From contig NZ_BMLC01000002.1 in NCBI RefSeq assembly GCF_014645015.1, forward strand, positions 620,001-684,000: 64,000 nucleotides of DNA, read 5' to 3'. This document shows positions 34,176 to 44,150 of the stretch, one piece after another. The notes under the pieces were generated by a model. That model searched no databases. It saw only the letters and a program-made list of their open reading frames with translations, and was not told where the DNA came from. The position numbers were made by a program, and so were the translations under genes. The DNA is from Salinibacterium xinjiangense (GTDB lineage Bacteria > Actinomycetota > Actinomycetes > Actinomycetales > Microbacteriaceae). Every line of letters begins with the position of its first letter. The first letter of the stretch is position 1.

Positions 34176-36800
34176 GTGGCGTCTCTCGTCGTCCTGCTCG
34201 CACCCACCGGCCCCGTCTCGGTGGTGCGCGAGGTGCTTACTGACCTATCGGCGGTCGGCCTCGTCGAACCATTCGTGTGGGTGGCGGCGGATGCTGTGGA
34301 GCACTCGCCGATCGTTGCGCTCTCGGTGTCCGGGGGGCGCTCTTCCGGGACGACCCTGCAGGCGATCGCGATGGGAGCCGGCGTCGACCGAGTGCGCCTC
34401 GTCGTTCTCGTACCAGTCGTTGAGGGTGCTACGCAGATCAAGTCGCGCCTCGAGCAGAAGGTGGCCGAGCTCCTCGGCAACACCATGGGCGGCGTGCCGC
34501 TCACGAGGATCCGCGCGATCATCACGCGCGCCGGCGACACCACGACCACGCCGCACCTGGGTCGCGTCGGGTGGCACAACGTGCTGCTCGCGCCCGAGCA
34601 GGCCTCCGGCCCGGGCCTCGGGCACTCCCTGCTGCAGACTACAACCGACAGCTTCGACATCGGCACGCAAGCGGCTACCGCCGTCGCCGGCGTCGCGGGC
34701 CTGTGGGCGGGTGTCGCGGGCAGCCCCCTCGATTCCGAGACCGTCGACCCCGGCGAGAGCGTGCGCCTCGCCCGCTCGTTCTTCCGTCGACTGCAGAGCA
34801 GCGCGCTCGAGACGCAGCTGCGACGACGTGTCACTGCGACGTCCGAGTCGCTTCCGCTTCCCGTCGAGGGTGGCAGCACGTCGGTTTATGTGGATGACAA
34901 CTCGCTGGCCACGAGCACAATGGCGAAGGCCCTGTGGGCCCGCCACCAAGACGTGCTGCGGGGCCCTCGCGACACCCCCCCGCGAAACGCTGCTACGGCT
35001 ATCGGCTTCTGGGGCGCATTGAAGATGTTCTTCGGCTTCCTGTGGGCGTCGGTCAAGGGCGCGCCGGGTCGGTGGGTCGACGGCGTGCTGACCAAGGTCA
35101 AGTCGGGTGTGGCAGAACGCGTGCACGCCGCGGTCTTCGGAGACAGCCCGTCGGCGTACGCAGTGGTCGTGGGCGGCGTGACCGCGAACGGCCTTCCCGC
35201 GTCGTGGCTCGACCTGGCCGACGCCGCGGATGCCCTCGAGGACGTACTCGAGGATGCCGGCGAGGCGCGAGAGCACCATGCCGTCAGCGACCACTCCGCC
35301 CTGTGGAAGGATTTTTGCGCCGGCGCCTTCACCCTCGCCGACGGGGGTGACCGCGTGCCCGGTCTGTCCCCCGTGCAGATCGGCACCCAGCGCGCCGTGC
35401 TGCGCACAGTGGACCTCGTGGTGCCGACGCCGTCGTCGCGCTTCACAACACTGCCCGGCCACATTGCCGCGCGCATCGAGGTGGAGGGAGTCGACGCGTT
35501 CGACGTGCTCGCCATCAACAACCTGCACCAGCGACTCCTGCACCTGCAATCCGAGCCCGCGCTCGGTCTCGAGGTCGGTGGGGCCCTTGAGGAGCTCGGC
35601 GTCTGGAACACCGCACACCGCGGCAGCTATGCCGGTCGCGTCGGCTCGGTGCTGGGTGAGGCGGTAGTCAACACCGGCGCCGAGATCAAGGAACTGATCG
35701 AGCGCCTGCGCGCCGCTGGGGCCGCTGAGGATCTCGCGAGCAATACGACCTCGCGTCAGAAACGTCTATCGCGTACGCTGCGCGTGCTGGGCGTCATCGC
35801 CATCGTGCTCGGTATCGCGGTGGGTGCGGCCTTGGGGCTCGGGTACCTCGAGGCGACCCTCGCGATCATCCTCGGGGTGGGTATGCTCGTGGCGTGGTTC
35901 GTGGCGAGCATCGTGACGTTCATGCGCGGCCAGCGAGACTTGTTTCGGCTCATCACCTCGCGCACCGAGCTCATCGCTAACACCGAGGTGATGAAGCGCA
36001 ACCTCCGCCAAGCCGTGCGTGATCTGCGCCGCCTTACGGACGCGTACTCGCAGTACCTGACGTGGTCGCGCCTGCTCGGCGCGATGCTCGCCGCGCCGCT
36101 CGGCCGCGCCCCCGAGGCCCATGAGGACGGCGCGCGCCTGAGTCCCGGCCTTCCGCTCTCAGTACGGCTCGGTTCGGCCGCGGTCAACGACGAGGCCCTC
36201 GCCAACGCTGTCGTCGCCCTGCGCCGTGACATCTTCCGCACCGGCTGGCTCACTGAGCCCTGGGAGGCGCTCATCGCGTCAGCGCCGGCAACCATCGGCG
36301 CCGAAGGGTACGAACTCAAGGACGACCCGACCCGGATCTTCAGCCAGCCCGGCACCGGTGACACCTCACTGCTGGTGAAGTGGGTGTCGATCGTGGCCGA
36401 GAAGGGCGTCGACTCCAAGGTTGCTGACCGCCTTTGGGGTTCGGTACAGGCACAACTCGATGGCGACAAGAAGGAGCTGTCGGATGCGCTCCTCGGCTCG
36501 ATCGTCGAACTCGGTCAGCCCGGGACAACCCGCGTGCCCTACGACACGTTCATGGCGCGTGTCGACTCGCCCGACTTGGTCGGCGCTACGGGACAGTTTG
36601 ATGGCGCGGTGTTCACGCTCGAGTCTCGTGCGGCAGCACCCTCGGGCGTGGATCGCTCGTGGGGTCTGCAGCAGCGCGTGGGCCTCTCGCGCATCGCCGT
36701 GCTCACCCAGCTGTCGCAGGGCGCGCCTCCGTACATCTTCGTGGCGAATGCTGTTGAGGACATCGGTCCGACCGTTGTCGACAACGGCCTGACCTTCTAG
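34176..36800 (+). CDS. Large island protein with two central TM segments, unknown family
   Basis: This 874-residue protein starts at a GTG directly after the upstream TAG. The N-terminal third looks like an alpha/beta domain (ASLVVLLAPTGPVSVVREVL, RLVVLVPVVEG). Two adjacent TM segments lie at about residues 530-590 (LRVLGVIAIVLGIAVGAAL, then TLAIILGVGMLVAWFVAS). The flanking regions are predicted coiled or helical. I cannot name the family. It sits between the tubulin-like and the HRDC-like proteins in every overlap-linked step, so it probably forms the membrane platform of the complex. Confidence 0.7.
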   Translation: MASLVVLLAPTGPVSVVREVLTDLSAVGLVEPFVWVAADAVEHSPIVALSVSGGRSSGTTLQAIAMGAGVDRVRLVVLVPVVEGATQIKSRLEQKVAELLGNTMGGVPLTRIRAIITRAGDTTTTPHLGRVGWHNVLLAPEQASGPGLGHSLLQTTTDSFDIGTQAATAVAGVAGLWAGVAGSPLDSETVDPGESVRLARSFFRRLQSSALETQLRRRVTATSESLPLPVEGGSTSVYVDDNSLATSTMAKALWARHQDVLRGPRDTPPRNAATAIGFWGALKMFFGFLWASVKGAPGRWVDGVLTKVKSGVAERVHAAVFGDSPSAYAVVVGGVTANGLPASWLDLADAADALEDVLEDAGEAREHHAVSDHSALWKDFCAGAFTLADGGDRVPGLSPVQIGTQRAVLRTVDLVVPTPSSRFTTLPGHIAARIEVEGVDAFDVLAINNLHQRLLHLQSEPALGLEVGGALEELGVWNTAHRGSYAGRVGSVLGEAVVNTGAEIKELIERLRAAGAAEDLASNTTSRQKRLSRTLRVLGVIAIVLGIAVGAALGLGYLEATLAIILGVGMLVAWFVASIVTFMRGQRDLFRLITSRTELIANTEVMKRNLRQAVRDLRRLTDAYSQYLTWSRLLGAMLAAPLGRAPEAHEDGARLSPGLPLSVRLGSAAVNDEALANAVVALRRDIFRTGWLTEPWEALIASAPATIGAEGYELKDDPTRIFSQPGTGDTSLLVKWVSIVAEKGVDSKVADRLWGSVQAQLDGDKKELSDALLGSIVELGQPGTTRVPYDTFMARVDSPDLVGATGQFDGAVFTLESRAAAPSGVDRSWGLQQRVGLSRIAVLTQLSQGAPPYIFVANAVEDIGPTVVDNGLTF

Positions 36801-36823
36801 CCGACCGAGTCCGAAGGAATCAT

Positions 36824-39244
36824 ATGCCACAGGCCACTCCCCACCAGAGGTTAGAAGTCCTCACGCGGTGGCGTACCGAGGCCGCTGCCGCCGGACACCC
36901 CGTGCCGTCGGACGACTTCGCTAGAGAGCTCTCCGAGGCGGGTTCCCACGCCAAATCCTTCCTCGAGTCGACGAACGATAGCGCAGTAGCGGCATGGGCG
37001 CCCACCCTTAACTTCTTCGTGAAACAGTGGAAAATGAGCGTGATTCTGCCAGACCTGCCGAATCACCTCAAGGCACCGGCCGACTCCGCAGCAGCTCCCA
37101 CTCCGGTGAAACCAGCGGCGGTGGTCGCCACCTCGCCACCGCCGAATGCAGGTGACATTGCTGCCCCGAGCCTCGCCGACGCGCGCTTCGAGGCACTCAA
37201 GGCTTGGCGCACGGCGGCCATTGAGTCGGGAGCGGAAAGCGTAGGTAATATCAGAGAATCGACCCTACGCCGGATCTCCGGTTCGGAAGTCGTCACCGAG
37301 CCGGAAGTCGCGCCATTCATTCCCGCCTCGCTCTCGGGCTTCGCCGGAGATATCGCGGGGGTGCTCGGGGGAATAGCCTCGAAGTCGACGAGCGTCGCGG
37401 CAGTCGCGGCCGCGCCAAGAGCCGCGATCGCACCTCCACCCCCTGCGCTGCCGAGCACCGACGCACAGGCCGCAGCCGGGCCCGAAATGGAGCCGACGTT
37501 TTCAGCATCGTCGACCACGGCGCCTGTGCACGATGTGGCGCCCGAGGGCTACGAGGGCTTCGACTTCTCGCGTGCTAGCGAGGAAGTGCTTGCGCTGCGC
37601 GGCAGTGGTACCGAGCAGACTGGGCTCTTGCTGGCATGGGACGCGCTCTCAACTGCCGATCCCGTGGTCCTATACCGAGTCGTGTCGGGCGACCAGTACG
37701 CACCGTTCAACCCTGACACGGCCGACCTCGTGATTTCGACTGCCAAAACCTCCGTGAAAGACTCCCGTCCGTTCGGCTCGGCCGTGCGCCATTTGCAGGT
37801 TTGGGCGAACTCGGGCACGAGCGTCGAGGAGTCCAAGGCGTCGCAGCCCGTGCTGCACGCGCATGCCTCCTTCGTGGCGCCGCCACGCCGGGTTGAGATC
37901 CGTGTCGACGAGAAAAAGGTCATCGGCCAGTGGGAGACGTGGCCGGAGACGACTCGCGTGCTCATTTTCCGCGTTCCGCGCGAGCGTGCGGCGCAGGAGT
38001 CGATGGCGCCGCAGCACCAGATCCTCTCCGGGTCGGATAACCTGGGCGGCTTCGTTGACTCGGATCCGGATATCCGGGGCAAGTGCTTTCTGTACCAGAC
38101 CGTTGCCGAGGCGCCTGTCGACGGCACTCGCCAGCGCTCGGTGCCCGTGGTGCAGATCGTCGACGTGCCCGACGTGCTCGAGCCGGTGCTCGATCTCGTG
38201 ATTAAGCGGCACGGTGATGAGGAGCCCCAGTTCGACCTCACCTGGACCACGCCCAAAAGCGGCCAGGTCGCGATCTACCGCACGGAGCAGTCGCCTCAAG
38301 CGGGAGTCGACCGAAGGGCCTTGAGCGAATCCGCCCTCGAGCAGGCGGGCCTTGTCACGCAGGCCCGGCTCGCGCACCCGATCTCACGCTCCATCGATGG
38401 CACCGCCGAGATGCTAGACGTGCCGTGGCCACGTGAGTGGAAGTTCGCGTACTTCACGCCGGTTACGCTGCTCAACGGGCAGGCCTTCGTGGGAACGTCG
38501 GTCGCGGCAGTCGACCCGCCCCGCATCAAGATTGCGAAGATCGTCGAGCGGGTCAACAAGCAGATCCTCACCTTCGAGTGGCCTCAGGGCGCTGCATCCG
38601 TTTTTGTCTACGAGGGCGTGACTGATCAGGCCGCTGAGGTAGCGACGCAGAGCAATCAGGCCCACGAGATCACTCAGGAGCAGTACGTGCAGCAGGGCGG
38701 TCTCACCTTCCCGCGTCCGCTGTCCCCCAAGGGCTGCGACATCCACCTCGTCGCCGTGGCGTTCCTCGCCGGGCAGCGCGTGGTGGGTCCGCCGGCCACT
38801 GTGCGCTACGACCGCCTCTTCCGCCTGCGCTACGATGTCAGGCAGTTGCGCGGTCTCACGGGCACCATCACGGCTGTTTCCGTCACGCTTCGGTCCGAGG
38901 AGGAAATGAGCGGGCCTCCTGGATTCGTGCTCGTGCACAACCCCGATCGGATGCCGCTCAGCAAGGCCGACGGCCGGGTACTAACCGTAGCGCCCGAGGC
39001 CGTCGAGGGAAGCCCGCGCGCGAAGCGCATGGGGTTCTCCCAGCTCGGCAACGTCGTGAGCAAGGCGTGGAGGACCCCGGCGGATACCTGGAAGCTAGAG
39101 GTCGGCAAGCCGCGTGGCTATGTCCGCGTCTTCGCCGACCTCCCGCCCGACGGTAACGTCCTCCTCGCCCTCGTCGACCCGGCCCCGTCGACATTGCGGC
39201 TCGAGTCGCTCATGGGCAGGATCGGCGGCCTGATCGGTGGCTGA
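36824..39244 (+). CDS. HRDC-like and beta-domain protein of the island, 806 residues
   Basis: Two N-terminal repeats resemble short HRDC helices: RLEVLTRWRTEAAAAGHPV (from residue 9) and RFEALKAWRTAAIESGAES (from about residue 121). A low-complexity Ala/Pro linker contains GYEGFDFS, then several beta-sandwich, fibronectin-III-like units run to the C-terminus. HRDC domains usually bind nucleic acid or helicase partners, but here they may be protein-binding. The ATG follows GAAGGAATCAT. The stop overlaps the next GTG. No catalytic motif is visible, so a scaffold role is likely. Confidence 0.65.
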   Translation: MPQATPHQRLEVLTRWRTEAAAAGHPVPSDDFARELSEAGSHAKSFLESTNDSAVAAWAPTLNFFVKQWKMSVILPDLPNHLKAPADSAAAPTPVKPAAVVATSPPPNAGDIAAPSLADARFEALKAWRTAAIESGAESVGNIRESTLRRISGSEVVTEPEVAPFIPASLSGFAGDIAGVLGGIASKSTSVAAVAAAPRAAIAPPPPALPSTDAQAAAGPEMEPTFSASSTTAPVHDVAPEGYEGFDFSRASEEVLALRGSGTEQTGLLLAWDALSTADPVVLYRVVSGDQYAPFNPDTADLVISTAKTSVKDSRPFGSAVRHLQVWANSGTSVEESKASQPVLHAHASFVAPPRRVEIRVDEKKVIGQWETWPETTRVLIFRVPRERAAQESMAPQHQILSGSDNLGGFVDSDPDIRGKCFLYQTVAEAPVDGTRQRSVPVVQIVDVPDVLEPVLDLVIKRHGDEEPQFDLTWTTPKSGQVAIYRTEQSPQAGVDRRALSESALEQAGLVTQARLAHPISRSIDGTAEMLDVPWPREWKFAYFTPVTLLNGQAFVGTSVAAVDPPRIKIAKIVERVNKQILTFEWPQGAASVFVYEGVTDQAAEVATQSNQAHEITQEQYVQQGGLTFPRPLSPKGCDIHLVAVAFLAGQRVVGPPATVRYDRLFRLRYDVRQLRGLTGTITAVSVTLRSEEEMSGPPGFVLVHNPDRMPLSKADGRVLTVAPEAVEGSPRAKRMGFSQLGNVVSKAWRTPADTWKLEVGKPRGYVRVFADLPPDGNVLLALVDPAPSTLRLESLMGRIGGLIGG

Positions 39245-41912
39245 CGAGCGCTGGCCACAACTGACCTATGCGTCGTTCGACGCAGGCACCGGCGCTGCCG
39301 GCGGATGGGGCGTCAAGGATGTTTCCGGCGTGCTGACCACTGCCGAGACCGAGGGCCTGCGCTCGCGCGTTGTGACACTTTTCGGGGCGATCGATGACAT
39401 CCCGCAGTTCCCCAGCCACGACGAGATCGCGAACCTTCCGCGCCGCCTCACTTACGCGCCGGTGAGTGAGTCGAAGGGCTATGGGTACTGGCACTCCGTG
39501 CCGAGCGGCCTCGACGGAACGGGCCGGCCCGGCAACGTGTTCAGCCACGTGCTGCTCGATCGACGCCCGGATGAGCAGTTGCCGTCGCTGCGGCCGATCA
39601 CGCTGTGGCGTTCGCCGAGTTGGCTCACACCCTTCGGCCAGCAGGAGATCCTCGCGGCCGCCGTGCAACCGGGTGCACCGTCGGTGGGTTCTGCGGTCGC
39701 GCGAGCGAGCATCATCGATTTCCTCCTCGACCCAGTTGTTTTCCGCGGTGCCACCCTCACCGTGCTCCTCGACGCGGTGGCGGCCGCCGTAGCGGGCGGA
39801 CCGCGCGTCATCATCGTGACCGAGACCCCGGATGTCGCAGCCCTTTGGATCGGCGCAGTCTCGCAGCTCATGGCGCCGCGCACGAGCCGCGGCCTGCCGT
39901 TCTCCGTCTTCGAACGTACGGCTGGCCTCGGCTCGGTGCTGCGTCGTGGCGCCCTGATTGTCGGAGTGCCGCACGCCGACGCCGAGGCCGCGGTGAAGAT
40001 CGACAACGTCGTCGTTATCGACGACCGCACAACCCCCTCGCTCGGCGATCTAGACGGCGAGCCCCACCGCGTCGGCGATGCCGTGATCGTCGTCACGGAG
40101 TGGTCGGTCATCGCCGAGGTGGCCCTGCAGGAACCTGACCTCGCGAGCGCCGTGCTCGACCGGCTCGACGCCGTGTGCACCGAGCTCGCCGACACCGACC
40201 TCGCCCCGGCATGGCCGCTGGCCATGGTCGTTGCTCTCATGCCAGACGACCTCGCCGACGGCACGCGGGAGGCCGCGCGCGTGCTGCGCGATACGTCTCC
40301 GGCCGGCCTGCGCACCCATCCCGCGATGTGGGCTGCGATATCTGCCGCAACCCAGGGACTGTTCGGCTCGACCGTGCAGCAGGCGCTCGACCAAGTCGAG
40401 GCGACCTCCGCCGAGTCAAGCCCGATCATGCACGACCTCGCTGTCGCTGTCTATCAGGAGCGCGTGCTCGAGAGCCCCGAGTTCCTGTCGGACGCCCGCC
40501 TGGCCCCCGTGTATCGGGCGTCGACCGGCAGCGGCGACTCCGTCTCGCAGCGCGCCCTGGCCGCCGTGCGCCGTCTCGGCGCCGGCGAGGTCTCGTCGAC
40601 TCTGCCGCGTGAGGTCCTGCGCCTGGCCGACTGGATCATCGCGTCCGGCCTCGTGGCTCCCGGCGATGTCGCGCTGCAGGCGCCGCTCGAAACGCTCGTG
40701 CGCGAGCGCGTGCTGCCCGTGTTGCTCGACCCGCTGACCGGTCCCACTTTCGTGGGCTCGGTCGGGCCGGTCTCCGAGGCTTTCGCGGGCGACTGGGTGC
40801 GCCCGCTCGTGGAAGCAGCGCTCGCAACCGGGGTGGGTCTGGCGGGGTCCCGCGTTGCGCCTTCCGTCGTGCAGTGGCTGTTCCCTGTGCCGCCGGCACT
40901 CGACACTGGCCGCCCGCTCTCCGACCTCGATCTCGAGTACGTGATCGAGGGATGCGCCACAGGTCGCTCCGAGCTACGCTCGGTGCGGGCGGCGTCGTGG
41001 CTTGCCCTCCTGCAGCGCGGCGCCGCGGGTGAGGACAATCCACGTTCCCTGTTCCTTGTCGATGCCGCTTTACCGTGGAGTGCGCGCGAGGTGCTGTCCG
41101 TCGAAGCACACCACCCGGGGGGAGTTCCTGCTCACCTCGTGATGCGCGCGCTCATCGACGTCGCCCCTGGCCCCGACTTGACCGAGTTCGTCAACCTCAT
41201 CGCGCTTACCTCCGACCGTGTGGGCGCCGCACCCTTGCTAGCTGTGAGTCAAGCACGGATGCTCGCCGTGCGCGTCGCGGCGGGTGGAACCATGTCCAGG
41301 GCCGAAGCATGGGAGACCTTCGAGACGTCGGCGGAGCTCTTCAAGGTCGCGCCGAACTGGATGGACGGCGTTACACTTATCTCCTCCTATATCATGGGCA
41401 TCTCGGGCAGACCAGAGTACGACTTCACGCGGGAGCGCTTCGATTTCCTGCGCTCGGCGCTCGGCAGAGTAACCCTCGATGCGTTCGAAGTGACCATAAA
41501 ACTGCACGCCGCCGCCGGGGCCTTCTCTCCCCTCGATTTCCCGCGGGCCGTGCAATTAGCGCTACTCGGGGCGCCCGATTGCCCCGTGCCTCCTCTCGAC
41601 GGTCAACGAGGCATCGCGAGGCTTGCGGGCGCGTGCGACGATGACAGCGACGGGCGCCTCATCGTCGTTGTCGCGACGAGCCTCGCCGAGGAGGGCGTCG
41701 GCAAGCTTGAGTGGGATCTCGGCGTTGCCGAAAACCTTATTCTCGCCATGATCCCCACCGGTCGTCTCGGCGATAAGAGGGTCGTTGAGTTCGACCGTTT
41801 CGCGCGCGACTGGTGGAAGTACTTCAAGTCGTTCGGTCCAGCGCCGGGCAAAACGCGTGCCAGTCGTCGCAGACTTTTCGGAATCACAGCCTCTGACAAG
41901 GAGAACATCTGA
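39237..41912 (+). CDS. GTPase-associated protein 1 (GAP1)-like protein
   Basis: This 891-residue protein has the N-terminal look of the GAP1 family: LTYASFDAGTGAAGGWGVKD, then YAPVSESKGYGYWHSVPSG and GNVFSHVLLD. The middle and C-terminal parts are helical repeats without enzyme motifs. GAP1 proteins occur next to bacterial double-GTPases and vWA proteins, exactly the neighbours here, and are thought to regulate or couple the GTPase. Start GTG overlaps the previous gene by 8 bp and the stop overlaps the vWA start (TGATG). Assignment rests on remembered family patterns. Confidence 0.65.
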   Translation: MADERWPQLTYASFDAGTGAAGGWGVKDVSGVLTTAETEGLRSRVVTLFGAIDDIPQFPSHDEIANLPRRLTYAPVSESKGYGYWHSVPSGLDGTGRPGNVFSHVLLDRRPDEQLPSLRPITLWRSPSWLTPFGQQEILAAAVQPGAPSVGSAVARASIIDFLLDPVVFRGATLTVLLDAVAAAVAGGPRVIIVTETPDVAALWIGAVSQLMAPRTSRGLPFSVFERTAGLGSVLRRGALIVGVPHADAEAAVKIDNVVVIDDRTTPSLGDLDGEPHRVGDAVIVVTEWSVIAEVALQEPDLASAVLDRLDAVCTELADTDLAPAWPLAMVVALMPDDLADGTREAARVLRDTSPAGLRTHPAMWAAISAATQGLFGSTVQQALDQVEATSAESSPIMHDLAVAVYQERVLESPEFLSDARLAPVYRASTGSGDSVSQRALAAVRRLGAGEVSSTLPREVLRLADWIIASGLVAPGDVALQAPLETLVRERVLPVLLDPLTGPTFVGSVGPVSEAFAGDWVRPLVEAALATGVGLAGSRVAPSVVQWLFPVPPALDTGRPLSDLDLEYVIEGCATGRSELRSVRAASWLALLQRGAAGEDNPRSLFLVDAALPWSAREVLSVEAHHPGGVPAHLVMRALIDVAPGPDLTEFVNLIALTSDRVGAAPLLAVSQARMLAVRVAAGGTMSRAEAWETFETSAELFKVAPNWMDGVTLISSYIMGISGRPEYDFTRERFDFLRSALGRVTLDAFEVTIKLHAAAGAFSPLDFPRAVQLALLGAPDCPVPPLDGQRGIARLAGACDDDSDGRLIVVVATSLAEEGVGKLEWDLGVAENLILAMIPTGRLGDKRVVEFDRFARDWWKYFKSFGPAPGKTRASRRRLFGITASDKENI

Positions 41913-42973
41913 TGCCCACCTACGTGCTCGAACCGAACACGCCCGCGAAGCTGGAGGCGAACCGACCGCTGCGCTTCCAGGTGCACGCTGGCGCCCTGAC
42001 CGGCGAGGTTTTGTTCGCCGCCACCGACGTCACGGGTGCGCCCCTTGGCAGAACGGTCACGCGACGGGGCACCCTCGTGATCCCCAAGCTCGCCGACTAC
42101 ACGTCGGTCACGGTTTCTCGTCTCAGCGGCGGTGTGTTCCCGGCCAATACCGTGCTCGACCTCACCATCGCTTACGAGGGTGCGCTGCATGCCGACGCTG
42201 TGACGCTTGTCGCGAAGATCGAGGTTTCGGGTATCCCGAGCCGTCAGCTTGCCGCGCTGCGCGTCGCCGACGGCGTCGTCTCGGTGGTCTACGAGGACGA
42301 GAGCAACGGCGAGCGACCCCCACTCACCGGTCTCGCGCTGCTCGCGCAGCTCGCCACGCGTGAGATCCTCGGTGTGAGTGCCGTCGATCCCACCGCGGCC
42401 ATCAACATGGCAGTGGTTATCGATGGCTCCGCGTCCATGCTCGCTCCCACGAACGACGGCGGGGTGGGGGCTCTCGTTGAGGTTCTCGCGGGCCTTTCCT
42501 CGGTCGTCGCACCGAACCGGACGGTACGCGCGGCGCTCGTAGGCAACGCCGTTGAGTGGATCATCTCCGACTCCCGGGCGACCCTCGCCGCCGATGTTAG
42601 GCGTGCTCAGATCTCCGCCACGCTCAGTACGGGCTTCCGATCGGCAGACCCGGGCCTCATCGGGCACCGTCCAGACGAGAACACCGTGACGTGGGTGCTC
42701 ACGGACGGGCTACCGTCGGACCTGCCCGAGCTGAGGCTAGCCGACGGCATTGAGGGAGAGGCACGCCACCTTGTGCTGTTCGCCGACGTCCAAGCCGTTC
42801 GCCTGCAGGGAGAGGCGGGTATCCCGACAACATTGGTGCAGCCCGTTGGGTCGGAGGAAGGCATCGCCGGTCGCCTTGAGTATGATCCTGCCAACTTGCG
42901 CCGCACCATCAAATCGTTACTTGCCGGGTGCTTCGTGCCCGGGACCCCGTACGCAAAGCGGGTAGCGGAATGA
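41912..42973 (+). CDS. Cytosolic vWA-domain protein
   Basis: The 353-residue protein has an N-terminal beta domain (residues 1-110) and a C-terminal vWA domain with a complete MIDAS: DGSAS (D171, S173, S175) and WVLTDGLPSD (D265). There is no signal peptide or TM segment. Such TerY-like proteins hold together Ter and GTPase complexes by metal-dependent binding. AAGGAG lies close before the ATG. It overlaps both neighbours, GAP1-like and GTPase, so the three are probably made in fixed ratio. Confidence 0.85.
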   Translation: MPTYVLEPNTPAKLEANRPLRFQVHAGALTGEVLFAATDVTGAPLGRTVTRRGTLVIPKLADYTSVTVSRLSGGVFPANTVLDLTIAYEGALHADAVTLVAKIEVSGIPSRQLAALRVADGVVSVVYEDESNGERPPLTGLALLAQLATREILGVSAVDPTAAINMAVVIDGSASMLAPTNDGGVGALVEVLAGLSSVVAPNRTVRAALVGNAVEWIISDSRATLAADVRRAQISATLSTGFRSADPGLIGHRPDENTVTWVLTDGLPSDLPELRLADGIEGEARHLVLFADVQAVRLQGEAGIPTTLVQPVGSEEGIAGRLEYDPANLRRTIKSLLAGCFVPGTPYAKRVAE

Positions 42974-44121
42974 CCGCGTGCCCCAGCTGCTTCGAGCAGC
43001 TGCGCGCGAGCGAATTCGCGTGGATCTGCCAGGCGTCCGGATGCACACAGGCGCTCGACCCCGTCGCATCAGGCTTCGTCGGTTCCGAGGTGCACTCCGG
43101 CCCCATAATTTTGTTGTCCCGGCCCGCCGACGCCGCACAGAACTGGGCCCCCCCCGCGAGAATCCACTGCCGGCAGTGCGCCGCGATCGCGCAGGAAGCG
43201 TGCGCCAACTGCCACTTTCCACTTCCCGAGAACTGGCGCTCGTTCGACGTGACGACCATCGCTATGAGCGGTGCGCGCTGGTCGGGCAAGAGTTTTTACA
43301 TTGCCGTCGCCGTGCAACAACTGCGCAATGTGCTCACGCACCTTCACACGAGCCTTGACTTCGCCGACTCACGGTCGCGCGACGTCTATCGCATGTATTT
43401 TCAGGATCCGCTGTTTGGCAAGCTCAAGATTATCCAAGCCACACCCCGGTCAAACACCGAGGCCCCGCCCCAGCGCTACCCGCTCATCTTCCGTTTGGGC
43501 AGCCTGAAGGGTGCGCAGCGGATGCTCGTCATCCGCGATGTGGCAGGGGAGGACCTGGAGGCCACTTCCGAGGATATGACGAGCCTCTCGTTTCTCAGGC
43601 ACGCTGACAGCGTGTTCTTCATGTTCGACCCTCTGGCAATCCCCGCGATCCGCGAGCACCTGCGCGGCCTCGTGCCCGACCAGCTCAACACGGGCGGTGA
43701 CCCGAGGCTCGTGCTCGGCAACATCCGTCGCCTCATGGGCAACGCATCTCCCGCGCTCGCTATAATCGTGTCAAAGTTCGACGCCCTCCAGGCGCTGCGC
43801 AACGTCGATGACATGGAGTGGAAGCCGATCATGTCGAACCCGGGCGCGGCCTTTCTCCGCGACCCGAGTCTCGACTCGGGCACCTACGACAAGGTCGACG
43901 GGGAGCTGCTCTCGCTCGAGGTAGAGAGCCTGCTGCACAAGCTCGGCGCTCAGGACTTTGTGTACGCCCTTGAGGGCGGAAAGCCTATCCCGCACCGCTA
44001 CTTCGCGGTCTCGGTGCTCGGCGAGTCGACCGACGGCGAGTCGATCAGCCGCCTCGGCATCTCGCCGTTCCGCATCCTCGACCCGATCAAGTGGGTTCTC
44101 GACCTGAAAAAAATCATCTAG
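42970..44121 (+). CDS. Zinc-ribbon GTPase (DO-GTPase2-like)
   Basis: The 383-residue protein has two Cys4 clusters in its first 85 residues (C4, C7, C20, C25 and C67, C70, C78, C81). A GTPase domain follows: P-loop GARWSGKS (residues 101-108), switch II DVAGED (190-195, DxxG) and SKFD (268-271) in the NKxD position. This matches the zinc-ribbon-bearing bacterial double-GTPase family found with GAP1 and vWA proteins. It is probably the central switch of the island. The ATG overlaps the vWA stop (ATGA). Confidence 0.85.
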   Translation: MTACPSCFEQLRASEFAWICQASGCTQALDPVASGFVGSEVHSGPIILLSRPADAAQNWAPPARIHCRQCAAIAQEACANCHFPLPENWRSFDVTTIAMSGARWSGKSFYIAVAVQQLRNVLTHLHTSLDFADSRSRDVYRMYFQDPLFGKLKIIQATPRSNTEAPPQRYPLIFRLGSLKGAQRMLVIRDVAGEDLEATSEDMTSLSFLRHADSVFFMFDPLAIPAIREHLRGLVPDQLNTGGDPRLVLGNIRRLMGNASPALAIIVSKFDALQALRNVDDMEWKPIMSNPGAAFLRDPSLDSGTYDKVDGELLSLEVESLLHKLGAQDFVYALEGGKPIPHRYFAVSVLGESTDGESISRLGISPFRILDPIKWVLDLKKII

Positions 44122-44150
44122 ATTTACCCAACCCGAAAGGCACTATAAAT

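Noticed and set aside
34245-35618. 457-codon minus-strand frame inside the two-TM protein gene
   Set aside because: Shadow frame with antisense codon composition and no domain pattern.
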